From: Viscum album | Taxonomy: Eukaryota; Streptophyta; Magnoliopsida; Santalales; Viscaceae | Direction: 5' to 3' | Length of the DNA stretch: 64,000 nucleotides | NCBI GenBank assembly: GCA_963277665.1 | Contig: OY728136.1 | Coordinates: forward strand, 802,739,123-802,803,122 | Part shown: piece after piece, positions 47,990-61,082 of the stretch | Numbering within the stretch: the stretch's first letter is position 1 | Layout of the letters: every line of letters begins with the position of its first letter | The notes under the pieces: model-generated | Told to the model about the DNA's origin: nothing | Seen by the model: the letters and a program-made list of their open reading frames with translations, nothing else | Database searches by the model: none | Translations under genes and position numbers: made by a program

Positions 47990-49933
47990 AACCTTATGGT
48001 TGATTTAGAGTCCTTATGGATAGGTAGATGGAAAATCCATCTTTAGGGCATTATGTATGGATTCCTGTTGAGGTTGATATGGATTCCACCCTTGTTAATG
48101 AAGTGTTTCTAATTACCAGAGATAAGGATATTAATCATGATATTTTTCTTGAGAGGAAGCTATAATTCTATGAAAATTGTCATTTTTTGGGCATATGGCC
48201 TCGGACTGCAATAGAAACAAACTATTTAATCATTGAAAAATTAGGTTACATGACAATTTCAACAACAGGATAATGAATGAAAAGGTTTTGGTCCCACTCT
48301 CTGGTCATGACACATCTATTGAGGCCCCTTCTCATGGGGGTGGATACAAGGGTTATCCTATCCTGGATGTTGATAAGAGAACTAATGTGGGAATTCATCT
48401 AATGATGTTTTTGTTGTCCATACTATTGATGAGTCCAGTCATATCCATTCTACTACCGATACTATTATTATGGTCTCTAGTCAAGGTGTGTTTTCCACGG
48501 AGTAGCTCACTACTTTCATATATTATTTAGGGTGTCATTCAAGAACCTGAACATGCCACTACTTCAAAACGTGTGTAGTATTCCGATGTGATGGAACCTG
48601 ATCTGGCCAATGCTTCAGTACCAGTTAAGGATATCATTGTTATAGAACCCGATAAGGTCACTGTTTCACTACTAGTGAAGGTGCCAATGAGATAAAAATA
48701 GAGAAGGCCAATACGTTAGTGCCAAATAAGGATTTAAATGTTATGGAGATTGGGAAGTCATTTTTTACCACCAGGAAGGCTTCATGTGTGGTCTATGATG
48801 AGGAACCAACACCTAATTTACTTAAAGAGCAAGCTGATTAATCTTGTCCTAATCTGGATTTTGAGCAAGATCATATCTAAAGAATTTCCTTAGTTTCTGG
48901 TTCCTTCAGAGTTAATGAATTCTCTACTAATAAGGCTAATTATCTTACAGGATTTCAAGGAAATGTTTATTAGCACACTAGTGATTTATCAGTAGTTTCT
49001 TCATCCAAGATTTCAAGGAGGCAACTACTTGGAAGCCTTATTTTGACCCCTATTAAATTAGCTAACTGGTTCAATTCCCTTAGTACCGAATCCTCTACAG
49101 TATGTGACAATGAGTTTTCCCCATTTGAACAGGACATGTGTGACCCCTCATCTATTGATGCAGTAGATGATATGGGTGAAAAGGTTTAGGAAATTGTGTG
49201 TTTTGATAAAGGAATGACATAATGTTATGATTGGCCTAGTACTAGGCTATGGCTTGCTATGTAATTAAGGTCATATTTTGGAACTTCCAAGGGCTTTGGA
49301 ACTCTCTCTTGGTTAAAACCCTTAGTCACATTATTGTAAAAAAAACCTATTCTGATTAGTCTTACCAAGACAATATTGAAGTTTAAGAATTGGATGGAAT
49401 TCAAATGTAAATCTTTTGGTTACTCATTTTTTTTTCTAATTATCAATATGATTCTACCACAATGTCCTTGTTGGTTCTTAATAATTATAGTGTCACTATC
49501 AATTCCTTACATAATGATCATAAACTAGTGACCATCTCCTACTGCATTGGTAACACTACTATTTCTGTGACTTTTGTCTATGGATTAAATTTATATACCA
49601 GAAGAAGATATATTTGAAAAAATCTAGGATCCATCTCAAAGAATATTTCTAAGAGTTGGTTTTTTCTTGGGGACATTAATTCTATTTTGATGCCTGATTA
49701 AAAAACATGTAGTAATTTCTAGAAAATCTCAGCTAGTGATTTTTTTCATGTATTGATAAATGTGGAATGGAAAAATTTTCCATATCTGGAGTTGATTAAA
49801 CATGGAGTTAATATACTTAAAAGGTTAGGCTGGAAAGTAGATTTGATAGGTGATTTGTGTAATTGGATGAAAGGAAAAGTGTAGTTGAGATATCTAGACT
49901 CACCCTTCAAGATTGCATTCTGATCATAGTCCT
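47990..49933 (+). pseudogene. L1-type LINE: ORF1 C-terminal part and endonuclease (broken)
   Basis: Plus-strand frames with stops resemble plant L1 ORF1 around its zinc-knuckle region (VEVDMDSTLVNEVFL and the following FYENCHFLGIWP, about 48070-48200). Near 49265-49930 they resemble the apurinic-type endonuclease of ORF2 (LRSYFGTSKGFG, SWFFLGDINSIL, ending in an F-K-I-A segment before an expected SDHSP motif). A solo LTR interrupts the frame at 49934, and the element resumes at 53214. The reading is piecewise and domain limits are approximate. Confidence 0.6.
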
Positions 49934-50860
49934 TGTAACAACCCGAAATTTTGAATAAATATTGTTTCCTAATTTTGGGTGTTATTTTAAGATTCATACT
50001 CAGTAAGTCTTTTTCATTTAATAAAATGAGTAAAATTAAAATGAGACTGTTGGGTTTTGACTATTATATGACTGTTAGTTAGTATGACCGTTGGAAACTA
50101 AATGTTGCGACTACTGTCTCTGAATACAAGCGATCTTGGTTAATTAATATAGAAAGAAGTTTCATGGCCTCATCCAGTAGTCTCGGGCCAATTGAAGCCC
50201 ATCTAACGAAACTTGGGAAGGAGGTAGCACCACTAGGCTTTGCTCTGGACCAAACCCAAGCCGAACATCATCGTGTGAATCTAGAACAGAATCTCCTTCG
50301 TGAGAAGATAAAACTAATAGAAATTACTACTCGTGCAATGTTGGATGAGCTGCCTCGAGATTCTATCACACTAGCACACCTTACTCTTAGGTACTATGAT
50401 GGTGTTATATGGGACTATGTAACGATATCGTTACAGCCTTGTGTAATCCTCTGACTTAAATAAAAATTGTAATTTCTTCTTATGATGAAGTTTTTGAATT
50501 TTCAAATGTCCATATAAATATAGTATGCTTATTTAGATGAATTTTAGAGAAAGGATATTTTTAAAAATGTTTATGTAAACCTTAAATAATAAAAAAATGT
50601 GTAATGATTTTCAAAAAAATGTATTCTACAATTATGTTCAGTACGAAATTTAGAGTCTAATAAGATCAACATAATTTTTGATAAATAGTAAATTATGAAT
50701 AGTGATTTTATGCTTAGGATTAGTAAAGTGACCAATGGATTATTAATCTCACTTAAAGAAAGTATTAATATAATCTAGGCACCGTGATTAATTAATGTGA
50801 TTCAATATAATAGGTAAATAACTGTTTCAGAAATTATTAGTCAAGTATTAGATTTTTTTG

Positions 50861-51154
50861 GGTGAATAGTGTTTTTTAATTAAAAATTAAATTAAAATTA
50901 TTTTGAAAATTATTTTTATAAAATGGATTTTATTTTTGAACTCAGAGCATCTATATTATGTTAAGGTAATTATTGGGGAATTTTATGAAAAAAATGAATT
51001 TTCGGTGAATAGTGTATTTATTGAAAAATTAAATTAAAAATATTTAGAAAATTATTTTTATAAAATGAGTTCATTTTTGAAATCAGATCATTGAGATTTT
51101 GTTAAGTTGTAATTTTGGAATTTTTCTGAGAAAGTTGAATTTTCGATGAATAGT
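50861..51154 (+). repeat. U3 tandem repeats of about 142 bp
   Basis: GGTGAATAGT starts at 50861 and 51004, and a GATGAATAGT variant at 51145 (spacings 143 and 141). Each unit contains TTATTTTTATAAAATG, a CATTTTTGAA-like block and a GGAATTTT-like block. They lie upstream of the TATA box. Confidence 0.7.
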
Positions 51155-51368
51155 TAAAATACAGTTTTAAGTTACGGGTGTTTAGTGACATCATTAAATG
51201 ATGTATTAAGTATTTAATCAATATGGTAGACTTATGAATAGTAAGATAAGGTATGACGTGTTCCAAGTGGCCAATACCATGGCCAAATACCATGGGAACG
51301 CCCATGGTTTTGCCAATACCACCCATGAGATGTCCTTTGCCCATTAATGCCTTGTCCCCTCACTTTCC

Positions 51369-51380
51369 CTATAAATACCA
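51369..51380 (+). promoter_or_regulatory. TATA box of the solo LTR
   Basis: CTATAAATACCA lies about 1.43 kb into the LTR, after a pyrimidine-rich stretch. A GTAAGG donor-like site follows at 51518. Whether it is active, and could drive transcription into flanking DNA, is unknown. Confidence 0.6.
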
Positions 51381-52614
51381 AGCCATTATTTCATCCTTTG
51401 GACTCCAAAAATCATCCGCAACGAATTTATGGTCTCCTTACCTCTAAATTAGTCATCCTAAGGTGCCCCCTATCCCTCAACGTCCCAACATTTGAGTTTT
51501 AAGAGTTATGTTTTAAGGTAAGGGATCCAACCTCTCTATTTCTTTTCAAATACTCTCTTTTAAGTCATTTCTTTTATGCTCCATGTTCTTATGTTAGATT
51601 ATGTTATTTTATATTCCTATTAATTCCCTTTTCATGTTCATATAAAGAGAGATCCCCTCTTACTCTCATCATTTCGTTTTATGAATGTTTATGTGGTGTC
51701 GTAAGGATGCATAAATTTTTTTAACAGATTCTTTCACCGTTATCATTTTCAAGTTCAATTTTCTCATCAAGTATTTAAAATTAGGTTTTATTATGTTAGG
51801 GTATGATCTATATATCTTTCATACTAATCTTTTATTTTCATATTATTAGATAACTTATTTGATCTCTTCAATTCATTTTTTTGAAGTTTATGTGACGCCA
51901 TTAGGCTGCCGAATTTTTAAGGGATTCTTTCACCCTTCTCATTTTCAAGTTCTATTTTCTTGTCAAGTATTTCAAGTTACTTGTTATTATGTTGAGTTAT
52001 GATATCTATATCTATCATACTGATATTTTATGTTCATAAGATGAGATACCCTATTTTATCTTGTCGATTCATTTTTTTATGTTTAAGTGACGTTGTTAGG
52101 ATGCCGAATTTTCATAAGAGAAATCTTATTTTTGTCTTCCTTTCATGTTATTCATTTCATATGGTATATAATTCAATTTTCACTACCATGATGTTAAATA
52201 CATTTTATTCTGTCCCTCTACTACTTTATGGATCATTTATGAGTGGGTTACCCATGCCCCCCTCTTTTCAATGTTTTCAAAAACCCTGCAACATAGCTGT
52301 TATGCTGCCAAATTTCCATCTCAAAATGTCTCTCTCTTTTTCTCAAATTCATTTATTTTATTAAGTGAATACTCAAAGATCTTTCTTATAAAGGGGTATT
52401 CACAAATATACCAAAATGTTCTATTTTAAATTATTGTATTTACATACATGAGACCCGTTTTCCTTTTCCATGGTTTTAAAGTGACATAAAGATCATGTCT
52501 TTAAAGCAGTTTTTAAACGTTATGATTATGAAAGGAAACCCATTTCTTTTATGCTATATGGGTTATTTATGAAATGTTTGATGATGATATATGTGTCTCA
52601 CATGATAATAAAGA

Positions 52615-52746
52615 CAAATTTAAGGGTTCTCCTTTATAGCGCCCCAATGCATTGGGTAATGATGTAACCACTATAGATTACAAATTTAAGGGTGCGCCCT
52701 TATAGCGCTCCAATGCATTGGTTAATTATGTAACCACTAGAGATTA
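52615..52746 (+). repeat. 66-bp tandem duplication in the solo LTR
   Basis: Two units start at 52615 and 52681, both beginning CAAATTTAAGGG and containing ATAGCGC(C/T)CCAATGCATTGG. The motif resembles CTATAGCTCCTCGATGCATCGG in the TR-GAG LTR at a similar position. Four ACCTTGGT repeats follow at 52760, 52773, 52794 and 52807. Confidence 0.8.
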
Positions 52747-53213
52747 AAATTTTATCGATACCTTGGTGAATAACCTTGGTAATTTAAAATGAAACCTTGG
52801 TGATGTACCTTGGTGATATATTCATGATTGTCTAAGTTAAATGTTGTATCCACGTCTTAAAGTTATGAAATAAGTTATTTTTATTATGATATGCCTCATG
52901 ATTTCTTTCTCATGCCGTAATGTTATTTTTCATGACTTTATTGTTGTATCTCAAGTTCTCATGTTAAATGTTTCCCTTGTTTCCCTTACTAGGCCTTCTG
53001 CTCACCCTTTATTTTGATGAATGTCCCCAGGTTAGAGATGCAGTAATGAACCTAGGATGAACTTAAGGTGAAGACTTTCAAGTGTTTAAGAAGAATGTTT
53101 TATGTTTTCATGTTTTGAGTTCCTAGTTTCCAAGACACTAAACCTTAATGATCCTCGGTTTTGTATAATGTAATGAAATATTATGTGACAAAAAGGTGGG
53201 ATTCTATAGTCCT

Positions 53214-54690
53214 CTATTAATTAAATCGTGTATTAATAGATCAAGTTCAACCCATTTCCTTTCAAGTTTAACAATTCTTGGCTTATTGTACTAAGATGTA
53301 GATAAATCGTTTAGGATTCCTGGAAGATTGATTATGTGGGAAGTCTTTTATATATTCTAACTTGAAAGATAAAGATTATAAAGGCCAAAATAAAATAATA
53401 GAGTAAAACATCCTTTTTTAATCTTGATAGTGACATTAATGAGGCTTAATATCATCTGATTATTTTCCTCCAAAAAAAACATGCCTCTGGATGTGCCAGC
53501 TCAGGAGGAGATCAAATCCATATCCAAAATTGATATTATCCTGACTCTAAAAGAGAACATTTCTCATAATAAATTTAATATTAGATGGATGAATGAGGGG
53601 GATCTAAATTCACTTTTCTTTCATAGCATGCATATGGAGAAAAACACGAGAAGGAGTCTCACTTGTCTTAAAATTAATAGTATTATGTTTAGTTATAAGA
53701 AAGAAATGACAAATGCTATGACTTTTTATTATGAGGTGATTTACTCAGAAAATGGAGAAAGAAAATTTGAAAACCCCGATCAAATGAAATGAACCAAGAT
53801 TTGATGATATTCATAATAGAAGGCTAGTTGAGGCCTCCAGTGAAAAATAATATTCATGCATCTCTCTTATAATTAAATATGGATGGTTTTACTGGACCAG
53901 ATGTCTTGACATAACATTTTTCATGTTTTAATTGAACATTCTTCATCTTGAGGTAATAAATGCTATGCTGGAATTTATTATTATTTAATCAATGCCTTTT
54001 TGGGTGAACTCAAACATCATTGTATAAATCCCAAATAAAGATAATGCTCTGTATATAAAGTATTTAGGACTATTTCTATTGAGTTTTTTATACCAAAGGT
54101 CATTAGAAAAATCATGATGCACAGGATGGGTGAGATTTCTAAGGGTTTTATTTTGACAAATCAAGTTGGGTTTTTCCCTTGGATGAACATTCAGAATTTC
54201 CTCTACAATGCTTCTAAATGTGTGAATATCATGAAGTGGAAGGTAAAATATGGTAATATGTCCTTGAAGATTGATATATCAAAATATTTTTATACAATAA
54301 AATGGAGTTTCATTTTTTCTATTCCGAAAATGAAAGTATTTTCACAGAGGTTCATTGATTTGAATTGTTCTAACCTACGCAGTGCCATGATCTCTATTCT
54401 GGTTAATGTGTCCCCAAGGGGTTTCTTCTAGTGTTCACAAAGAGTTAGAAAGGGAGATCCTTTATTTCAGATATTATTTCATATAGTTGAAGATTATATT
54501 ATTTTGTATCTTTTTGATCTTTTCAATATTGGACCTTATCAGTGCTTGGGGTTTGCAAGGGATTTCTTTGCACCATCACATTTGTTTTATGCTGATGATA
54601 TTTTTCTCTTTATTAGTTATTTTTATCATTTGATTCTATGTCATTCATATATTCCTCTTCTTCTTTTTGATGTAGTTATTGTATAGTGAT
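53214..54690 (+). pseudogene. L1-type LINE: reverse transcriptase part of ORF2 (broken)
   Basis: After the solo LTR the ORF2 similarity resumes. A pre-RT region (KFNIRWMNEGDLNSLFFHSM, about 53570-53630) is followed by RT. Within 54114-54431 are LTNQVGFFPWMNIQN, LKIDISK (motif A, with its aspartate) and NVSPRGFF. After a stop come RVRKGDPLFQILF (about 54440-54475) and LFYADDIFLF, with the catalytic YADD at 54588-54599. Stops and shifts make it inactive. The C-terminal zinc-finger/RNase H region and poly(A) tail were not found. Confidence 0.8.
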
Positions 54691-56461
54691 ATAATACTAT
54701 ATTTATAAGGTTATAGACTCTCTATTGTACCATAATTATACGCTAACTATTGGTCAGTAGCCTCTGACATATGCGATGGCACCCTTGTGGCCATGTAACC
54801 AACTATATTGGGGATCTGTTTAGTGGCCCTTGGGTGGGGAATTTAAAAAGTGGTATAATATGATTCATTTTATATTATCGTGCAATTTTTTTATATTAGA
54901 TATGATTCTAATAATGTGTCAGTTAAGGGTAAATAATCATGTCTGGGAGTGTTCAACTCATGCAAGGGGAAAAGACTATGTGTTCTGGGATGAGACTATG
55001 GTCTTATTGATAGTTATTAAAATTGATTATGATTTCACATTGACTGATTGATTTAAATTATTCTACATATAGATTTATGATATTAGGGTGTTTTATATTC
55101 GGGTTTCTGGGAATGAACATGTTGTTTCATTCATCATTCTAGGAACATAGAGATTTAAATGCCTTGAATATGACATCATATGTGGGTCTCATACCATGAT
55201 TTTATGTTATATGTGATATTTTCATTAGGTGATTTTATTAATTCATTCACGATTATTTATCATTATATGCCTATATACCTTGATTTTTTGCTTTATTATT
55301 TACAAATAAATATTATTTTTCTAACATGTGATATCATTTCTTATCAATCCACTAGTGCATCAATCTTTGGCTCCCTTTGACAAGAGATACACATTTTTGT
55401 CAAATTTTATATGTGCTTTTGTGTTTGAGTTTCGTGATGGTTTATTGAAATATTATTTTAAAGTGGGTTTGTTCTTGAAATTTACACACTAGTGTTATTT
55501 CAGAAATAGAACACACCAGTTATTTTTCAAAATACTTATCATAAAGGGAAAATATTTCAAGGCTTTGTTTACAACACTTCTGATAAAATTTATCACCTGT
55601 GAGGAATGCTTCGGTATACGAGTTTCTATATTCTTATTGAAGTTTCCTTTTAGTGAATTTTAGTGAAAGTGTTTTTTTTTTGAAAAAAAAAATGCCACCT
55701 ATTTTTTTAACTAATCATGTTCTGTTAAATGATACTGAATTCTTTGATTCACATCACTCATTATGAACTGATTAATATTACTACCTCTATATAAGAGTCT
55801 GTTTGACGGTATTTATTGAAAATTGTTAGTAACACCAAGTGTTTTTGTGTAAGCCTATACATGTTGAGTATTAAAAAAATGCTTCTTTGCAATTTATCTA
55901 AGAGGTATTTGTTAGGACTATGAGTGTAGAGAGAGAGATAAGAAGAAGTATCTTCCCTATAAAATGAACTGGTATAAATTGTACAGTCACTCACAGTGAA
56001 CTACAATAGGTATGAAAATGATGGAGGAGAAGAGATAAGGAAATGAAGATCTCAGTGGAAGACGACCACTCTTCCGTAGAGCCGAGGATGACACCCCCGA
56101 CCCATCTAACTGCCAAGATGAAATCCAGAATCATTCATACCCTCTCCCAAACATCAACCCCCCTATTTAGTTTATTTTTCTTGGCTTAGTGGGGAGGTGA
56201 AGACCCATATAAGCACACAAATTCTGGATTTCTGCTATCATGAATGTGTTTAGTGATAGTATTTTGATACATGATCTTCTATGCATGGATAACTGGCCAT
56301 CTCTGAGTTAGATTGACGTGGGTGATATTGGAAATATGACATATCACACTGATCGGGCTGATATTCCCAAGGTATTCAGATGTTTTGATACACTATTCAT
56401 CATAGTTTTTGTGTTTGTCCCAATTTACAGAAACACATGTGATCATGTATTAGAGGGTGGA
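54691..56461. other. Unassigned stretch
   Basis: No recognisable gene. It presumably holds the decayed LINE 3' end and CACTA sequence upstream of the transposase gene. A short GC-richer patch at about 56030-56160 has stops in all frames. Confidence 0.45.
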
Positions 56462-56919
56462 AATCCAGAAAGGGGGCAGTGTGCAGGGAGGGGGGGACAG
56501 TGTGAAGGGAGGGGGAAGAGGGTTCAGGGTGAGGGGGCTGTCCAGGAGGGGGGTGTCCGGGGTGGGGGTTGGGGGGACAGTTGCAGGGGGTGTAGGGGGA
56601 GGGGCCTTGTCCAAGAGGGGGGGTGCAGGAGCAGGGGGTGTGGGGGTCTAGGGAGAGGGGTGTCCAGTAGGGGGGTCAGGGGGGGCAATGTGTAGGGAGG
56701 CGGGTATGGGGTGCAAGGGGAGGGGGGATGTCCCAGAGGGGGGGGGGGGTGAATGGGTCTGGGGGAGCAGTGTCCAAGGAGCTGGGAGGGGCGAATGGGG
56801 TGTGGGGGAGAAGAGGTAGGGGGATATCCAGGGGGGTTGGGGGCTATCCAGGAGGGATGGGGGTGTTTGAGTGGGGGCATACAAGAGGGAGGGGGAGGGG
56901 TGTCTAGGAGGGAGGGTGG
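56462..56919 (+). repeat. Strand-asymmetric G-rich degenerate minisatellite
   Basis: About 450 bp are dominated by runs of 3-11 G on the plus strand, with units around GGTGTCCAGGAGGGGGG and spacers such as GCAGTGTG. The composition is unlike anything else in the window. G-run density far exceeds that needed for G-quadruplexes. Long open frames on both strands here are composition artefacts. It lies about 290 bp upstream of the TNP2 start. Confidence 0.85.
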
Positions 56920-57205
56920 CCATTGGATAATTCTATAAAAAACATAATAGGTCATTGTTCAAACATCTAGGTTTTAATTTGGTTGTTGGTGGTACACCAA
57001 AATAATCTTATGTGGTCATAGAAAGGTGTGACTATTCCTGATTATTTATAATTTGAAACACTTATGAATTCCCTTAACTATAAAATTTTTAATGATTTTT
57101 TTACTAACATGTTATTGATGGTTACTTATTATATTATGAAACAATACGTATAATGTTAAGTCATTTTATTAATTATCTATTTAATGTATGTTTATATGCC
57201 TCATA
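56920..57205. other. AT-rich spacer upstream of the transposase gene
   Basis: A short AT-rich interval lies between the G-rich block and the TNP2-like start. No clear TATA box or motif can be singled out. Confidence 0.4.
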
Positions 57206-60200
57206 ATGGATAGATACTAGATGTACAACGTTGATCGGATAAATAATGAATTTCAGAAGGATTTATGACATTTGATAGACTTTGCATTCACTAATGATTC
57301 AGATGGATGATTGATTCAGTGCCCGTGAATTGATTGTGTTGGAATACCATGGTTAAATAACAAGGAAGTGGGTTATAATATCACTAAACATGGATTCCAA
57401 AAAAAAATATCATGTGTGGTATCACAATGGAGAAAAAGCGCAAGTTGTGAATGACATCGATTCAATAGAAAGGATTGGTATGAAAAATCTGATTTCCAAT
57501 CAGTTTTCTTTTGTTTTTGAAGCCATCTCCTCATGTAATACAGTGAAAGAGGAAATGAATATCGGAACATAGTTTTAATCTATTAATTAGGATGATGATG
57601 TTGAGAGTGTTATAAAGCTGATGGAAGATGCAAATACCCCAGTATATCAGACATGTGAAAAAAATGAGAAAACTTGAGTTTTCCATGTGATTATATCATG
57701 GAAATGTAATGTATGGATTTAGTAATACTGCGGTCGACTATCTCCCTACATTTATTAAGGGTTTACTGCCTGATGATGCATGTATTCCAAAAAATAATAA
57801 CATGGAATCAAAGTTGATTAGAAAATTTGTATTTTCATCTATTAAGATTCATTCTTGCCCCAAAGATTGTTGTCTATTCTGGAAGGAAAATGCAGAATTA
57901 AGTTAGTGCAAATAGTGTGGCACATCAAGGTGGAATAATATTAAAGAAAGAATGCAATATCGCATAGTAGATAAAGTGATGCGTCACTTCCCTTTAATTA
58001 CCAGGCCTGAAAAACATTTAATGTCAGAACAAATTGAAAAGAATATGAGATGGAATGAATATGAAAGAAATAATGATAATGATGAAATAGTGCATCATGC
58101 AGACAGGTTGGCTTTGAAAAAATTTGATAGGTTACATCCCGATTTGGAAGCTGACCCAATAAATATTATATTGGGATTATTCTGTGGTGGTTTCAACCCA
58201 TTTCTCCAAATGCATACTGCACACAGTACTTGGCCTATTTTAATTCACATTTATAACTTTCCATCATCGATGTGTATGAAGAAACCGTTTACTATCATGA
58301 GTATATTGATATCTGGACCTAGTGATCCTAATAATGATGTTGATATATACGTGCATCCATCAATATAGGAGTTAATGGAGCTTTGGATTGTTGGTGCACA
58401 AGCTTACGATGCATTCAGGAATGAGTACTTTATGATTCGTACAGCTTTATTATGGATGATAAATGATTTCCCTGCCTACGTAATGTTGTTTGGTTGGATA
58501 ACTAAAGAGAAATTATCCTACCATATTTTAATGAAAAATACATGTTTCTGAATATTAAAGTTTCTATGAACTTTCAACTTCATAGAGCATCGACAATTTC
58601 TACTGATGAATCATCCATACATGAAAAATTGAAGACAGTTCGATAATGTCGTCGAGACAGATGAGACACCTCAATTAATGTCAGGGAATGATATTGTTAA
58701 AGAAATCGATGCATTGAATTATGTTCTTGGAAAATGTCAATCAAATATCAGAAAGTGAAAAAAATTTAATTCGAATTCTAATAAAATTTGTATATAGAAA
58801 AGAATATTCTTTGAGTTTTCGTATTGGTCACTGAATTTATTATGTTATTGTTTGGATGCAATTCATATCGAGAAAAACATTTATGAGATGTTACTTGCTA
58901 CTATTTTAAATGTCAAAGGCAAAACAATGGACTATTTGCGGTCTCGTCGTGATTTGATTGATTGGGGTATAAGAGTAAAACGTCATCCTGAGTTAATTGG
59001 TCAAAATAAGTGGAATGTCCCTATTTCCTGTTATTTGATGACAAATGTGGGGAAGAAATAATTTATTCAGGTCTTGGAATGTTTGAAGGCTCCAGATGGT
59101 TATTCAAGTAATATTTTGAAAATGGTGAATACACAAGATTTGAAACTAAAATCTCTTAAAACCCATGATTACCATGTCTTATTACATCATTTTATTTCTA
59201 TTTCTATTTGACATTTACTTTTACATAATTTTAGAGTTGTTGTGATTAAGTTATGTCATTTTATTGAGACATTTGTGGAAAAAGACCGGGAAAAAGTGTT
59301 GTTCATAAATTTGTAGAGAGATGCATCGAATATACTTTTTGATTGGAGAAAATTTTCCCAACATCATTTTTCACAATTATGTTACATCTAACTATGAGTC
59401 TTCCCACATAAGTTCTTTTTAGTGGTACTATTTCGAGTTAGTGGATGCATCATTCAAAAATAATGATGTTTACATTGAAATATTATGTGAGTAATAAATA
59501 TCACCCTGAAGGCTCTATTGTGAAATGTTATTTAGCATATGAATGCATGTATTTCTATTCATCGTACTTGACTAACATCACCATGAGGTCTAATCAACTT
59601 ATGAGAACTAAATATGAGCAATATGACCCCATTGATCATGTATTTCTTTCACTACCCCAAACAAGGGGATATCTAGATTGTACTCATTGTTTAATTTAAG
59701 CAGGGAATAGTGGGAAGTGGCTCATCGTACATTATTATTCAACTGTGGTGTGCATGATGATTATATCAAGTAAGTAACCTAATAAATATACATTTTTTAT
59801 GATATTATTTCATCATATATTTTGACATTCTTAAGCTTTCATAATTGTAGATAACATTTACATTTTATAAAAAATAGACATCACTCTATATCTATTAAGA
59901 GGAAGGAACTGGTGGACATCAAAGAATTTAATACCTGGTTAAAGTCAAAGTAATAGATTTTTTTCTTTTCATATCATAATCACATGTCTCTATTTTATAT
60001 TCAATGTTGGTATCATTTAGGTTTTAACTCTACCAAAAAATGAATTATCAGATGAAGTAAGAGCGTTATCATTTGGTCCAAATGATGTGGTACGTGGTTG
60101 TAAAGCAATGGTTATTAATGGATTTAAATTTGTTATAAATAGTTGTGAAAAAAATGGAAACACAACATGATGGTGTCACAATATGTGCCACAATAGATTG

Positions 60201-60651
60201 TTATGTGAGTGCATCATATAGAAAACCCCGGTTAGAAAAAATATCATATTATGGTGTTGTTGAAAGAATAATTTTATTAGATTACTATACACATGGCTGC
60301 ATCACAATGATGAAATATAAGTGGTTTGATTCAATGACATGACAAGGAATGGATATTGATAACTATGGATTTAGAGCGATTGATATGAATTTCTAACTTC
60401 ACACTGATGAACTGTATATTCTTCCGTCAGAGGCTAGACAGGTGTTTTATGTAACTGACCCGTTAAAAAAACAATTTGGTGTTATTGTTGATGTCATTCC
60501 TAGACATATTTTTTATTAAGACATGGATAAAAATGATTTTTTGGATGAACCTGTCGGTATTTATTCAAATGTTTCATTTGATGAAATAGATAACTCAATT
60601 GCAATAACAGACTGTGAACCAGAAATTGTCATAGAACACACAGAACGATGA
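57206..60651 (+). pseudogene. CACTA TNP2-type transposase (decayed)
   Basis: From an ATG at 57206 the N-terminal transposase-associated region is visible (FAFTNDSDG; a decayed CP..DC motif; HGFQKKYHVWYHNGE near 57380-57435). The TNP2 core follows: IKIHSCPKDCCLFWKEN (about 57840-57890), DKVMRHFPLI, MRWNEYERNND, FDRLHPDLEADPINIILGL, NPFLQMHTAHSTWPI, then ELMELWIVGAQAYDAF and ALLWMINDFPAY after a stop at 58366, and DAIHIEKNIYEMLLATILN (58855). A C-terminal part (YVSNKYHPEGSIV near 59475; VINGFKFVI near 60110; YYGVVERIILLDYY near 60250) matches the domains usually following TNP2. Several stops and at least four frame changes, some perhaps introns, make it inactive. Confidence 0.9.
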
Positions 60652-61082
60652 TACATTTATAAATATTTACCTGACATTATCATAATATTGTATGTGTTTT
60701 TTTAAAATTCCATACATGATATCAAATTAACTAGTATATTTTATACAATTGTCGAATATAAAACTATTTATATTCTGACCAATTATTGATTAAGCACATC
60801 TATTGTAATTCTTAAACATAGAAAAGTATTGATATTTTATCAATATAAATATCACATTGAAAATGTATCTCATTTTTTAAGGATACAATTGTATTATTTA
60901 ACATTTTACATTATTTCGATTCATTTGAGAATATTATTTTAAATTTCCAAGTCAAAATGTCTGAATATAATGATATTAGAAGAAGTAAAATAATGCAAAG
61001 AAACGAACAACATTTGTCTCATCTGAACATCACTGTAAATATAATTTAGGTTTTAATATTATAGTCTTTCATATTATTTATC
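60652..61082. other. Intergenic or intronic AT-rich DNA in the CACTA element
   Basis: An AT-rich interval between the two CACTA genes with no frame of note. It may contain a promoter or 5' exon of the second gene (for example the ATG-bearing stretch near 60958), but this cannot be shown. Confidence 0.4.

Larger units (their letters stand above)
49934..53208 (+). mobile_element. Probable solo LTR (3,275 bp) inside the LINE
   Basis: It starts TGTAACAACCCGAAATT and ends GGTGGGATTCTATA (decayed ...TACA), flanked by a perfect GTCCT target duplication (49929-49933 and 53209-53213). The LINE reads on across it. No PBS, PPT or pol is present, so it is a solo LTR left by recombination. Its layout parallels the LTR of the TR-GAG element: U3 repeats opening with GGTGAATAGT, a TATA box, a splice-donor-like GTAAGG about 150 bp later, a CTTAC...CTCACCC block near the end, and a reiterated short motif about 400 bp before the end. 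The two are probably related families. Confidence 0.85.

Noticed and set aside
56318..56955. Long open frames on both strands (up to about 143 codons) in the G-rich block
   Set aside because: They are Gly/Arg-rich on one strand and Pro-rich on the other, exactly what a G-run minisatellite produces in any frame. No domain or start context supports translation.
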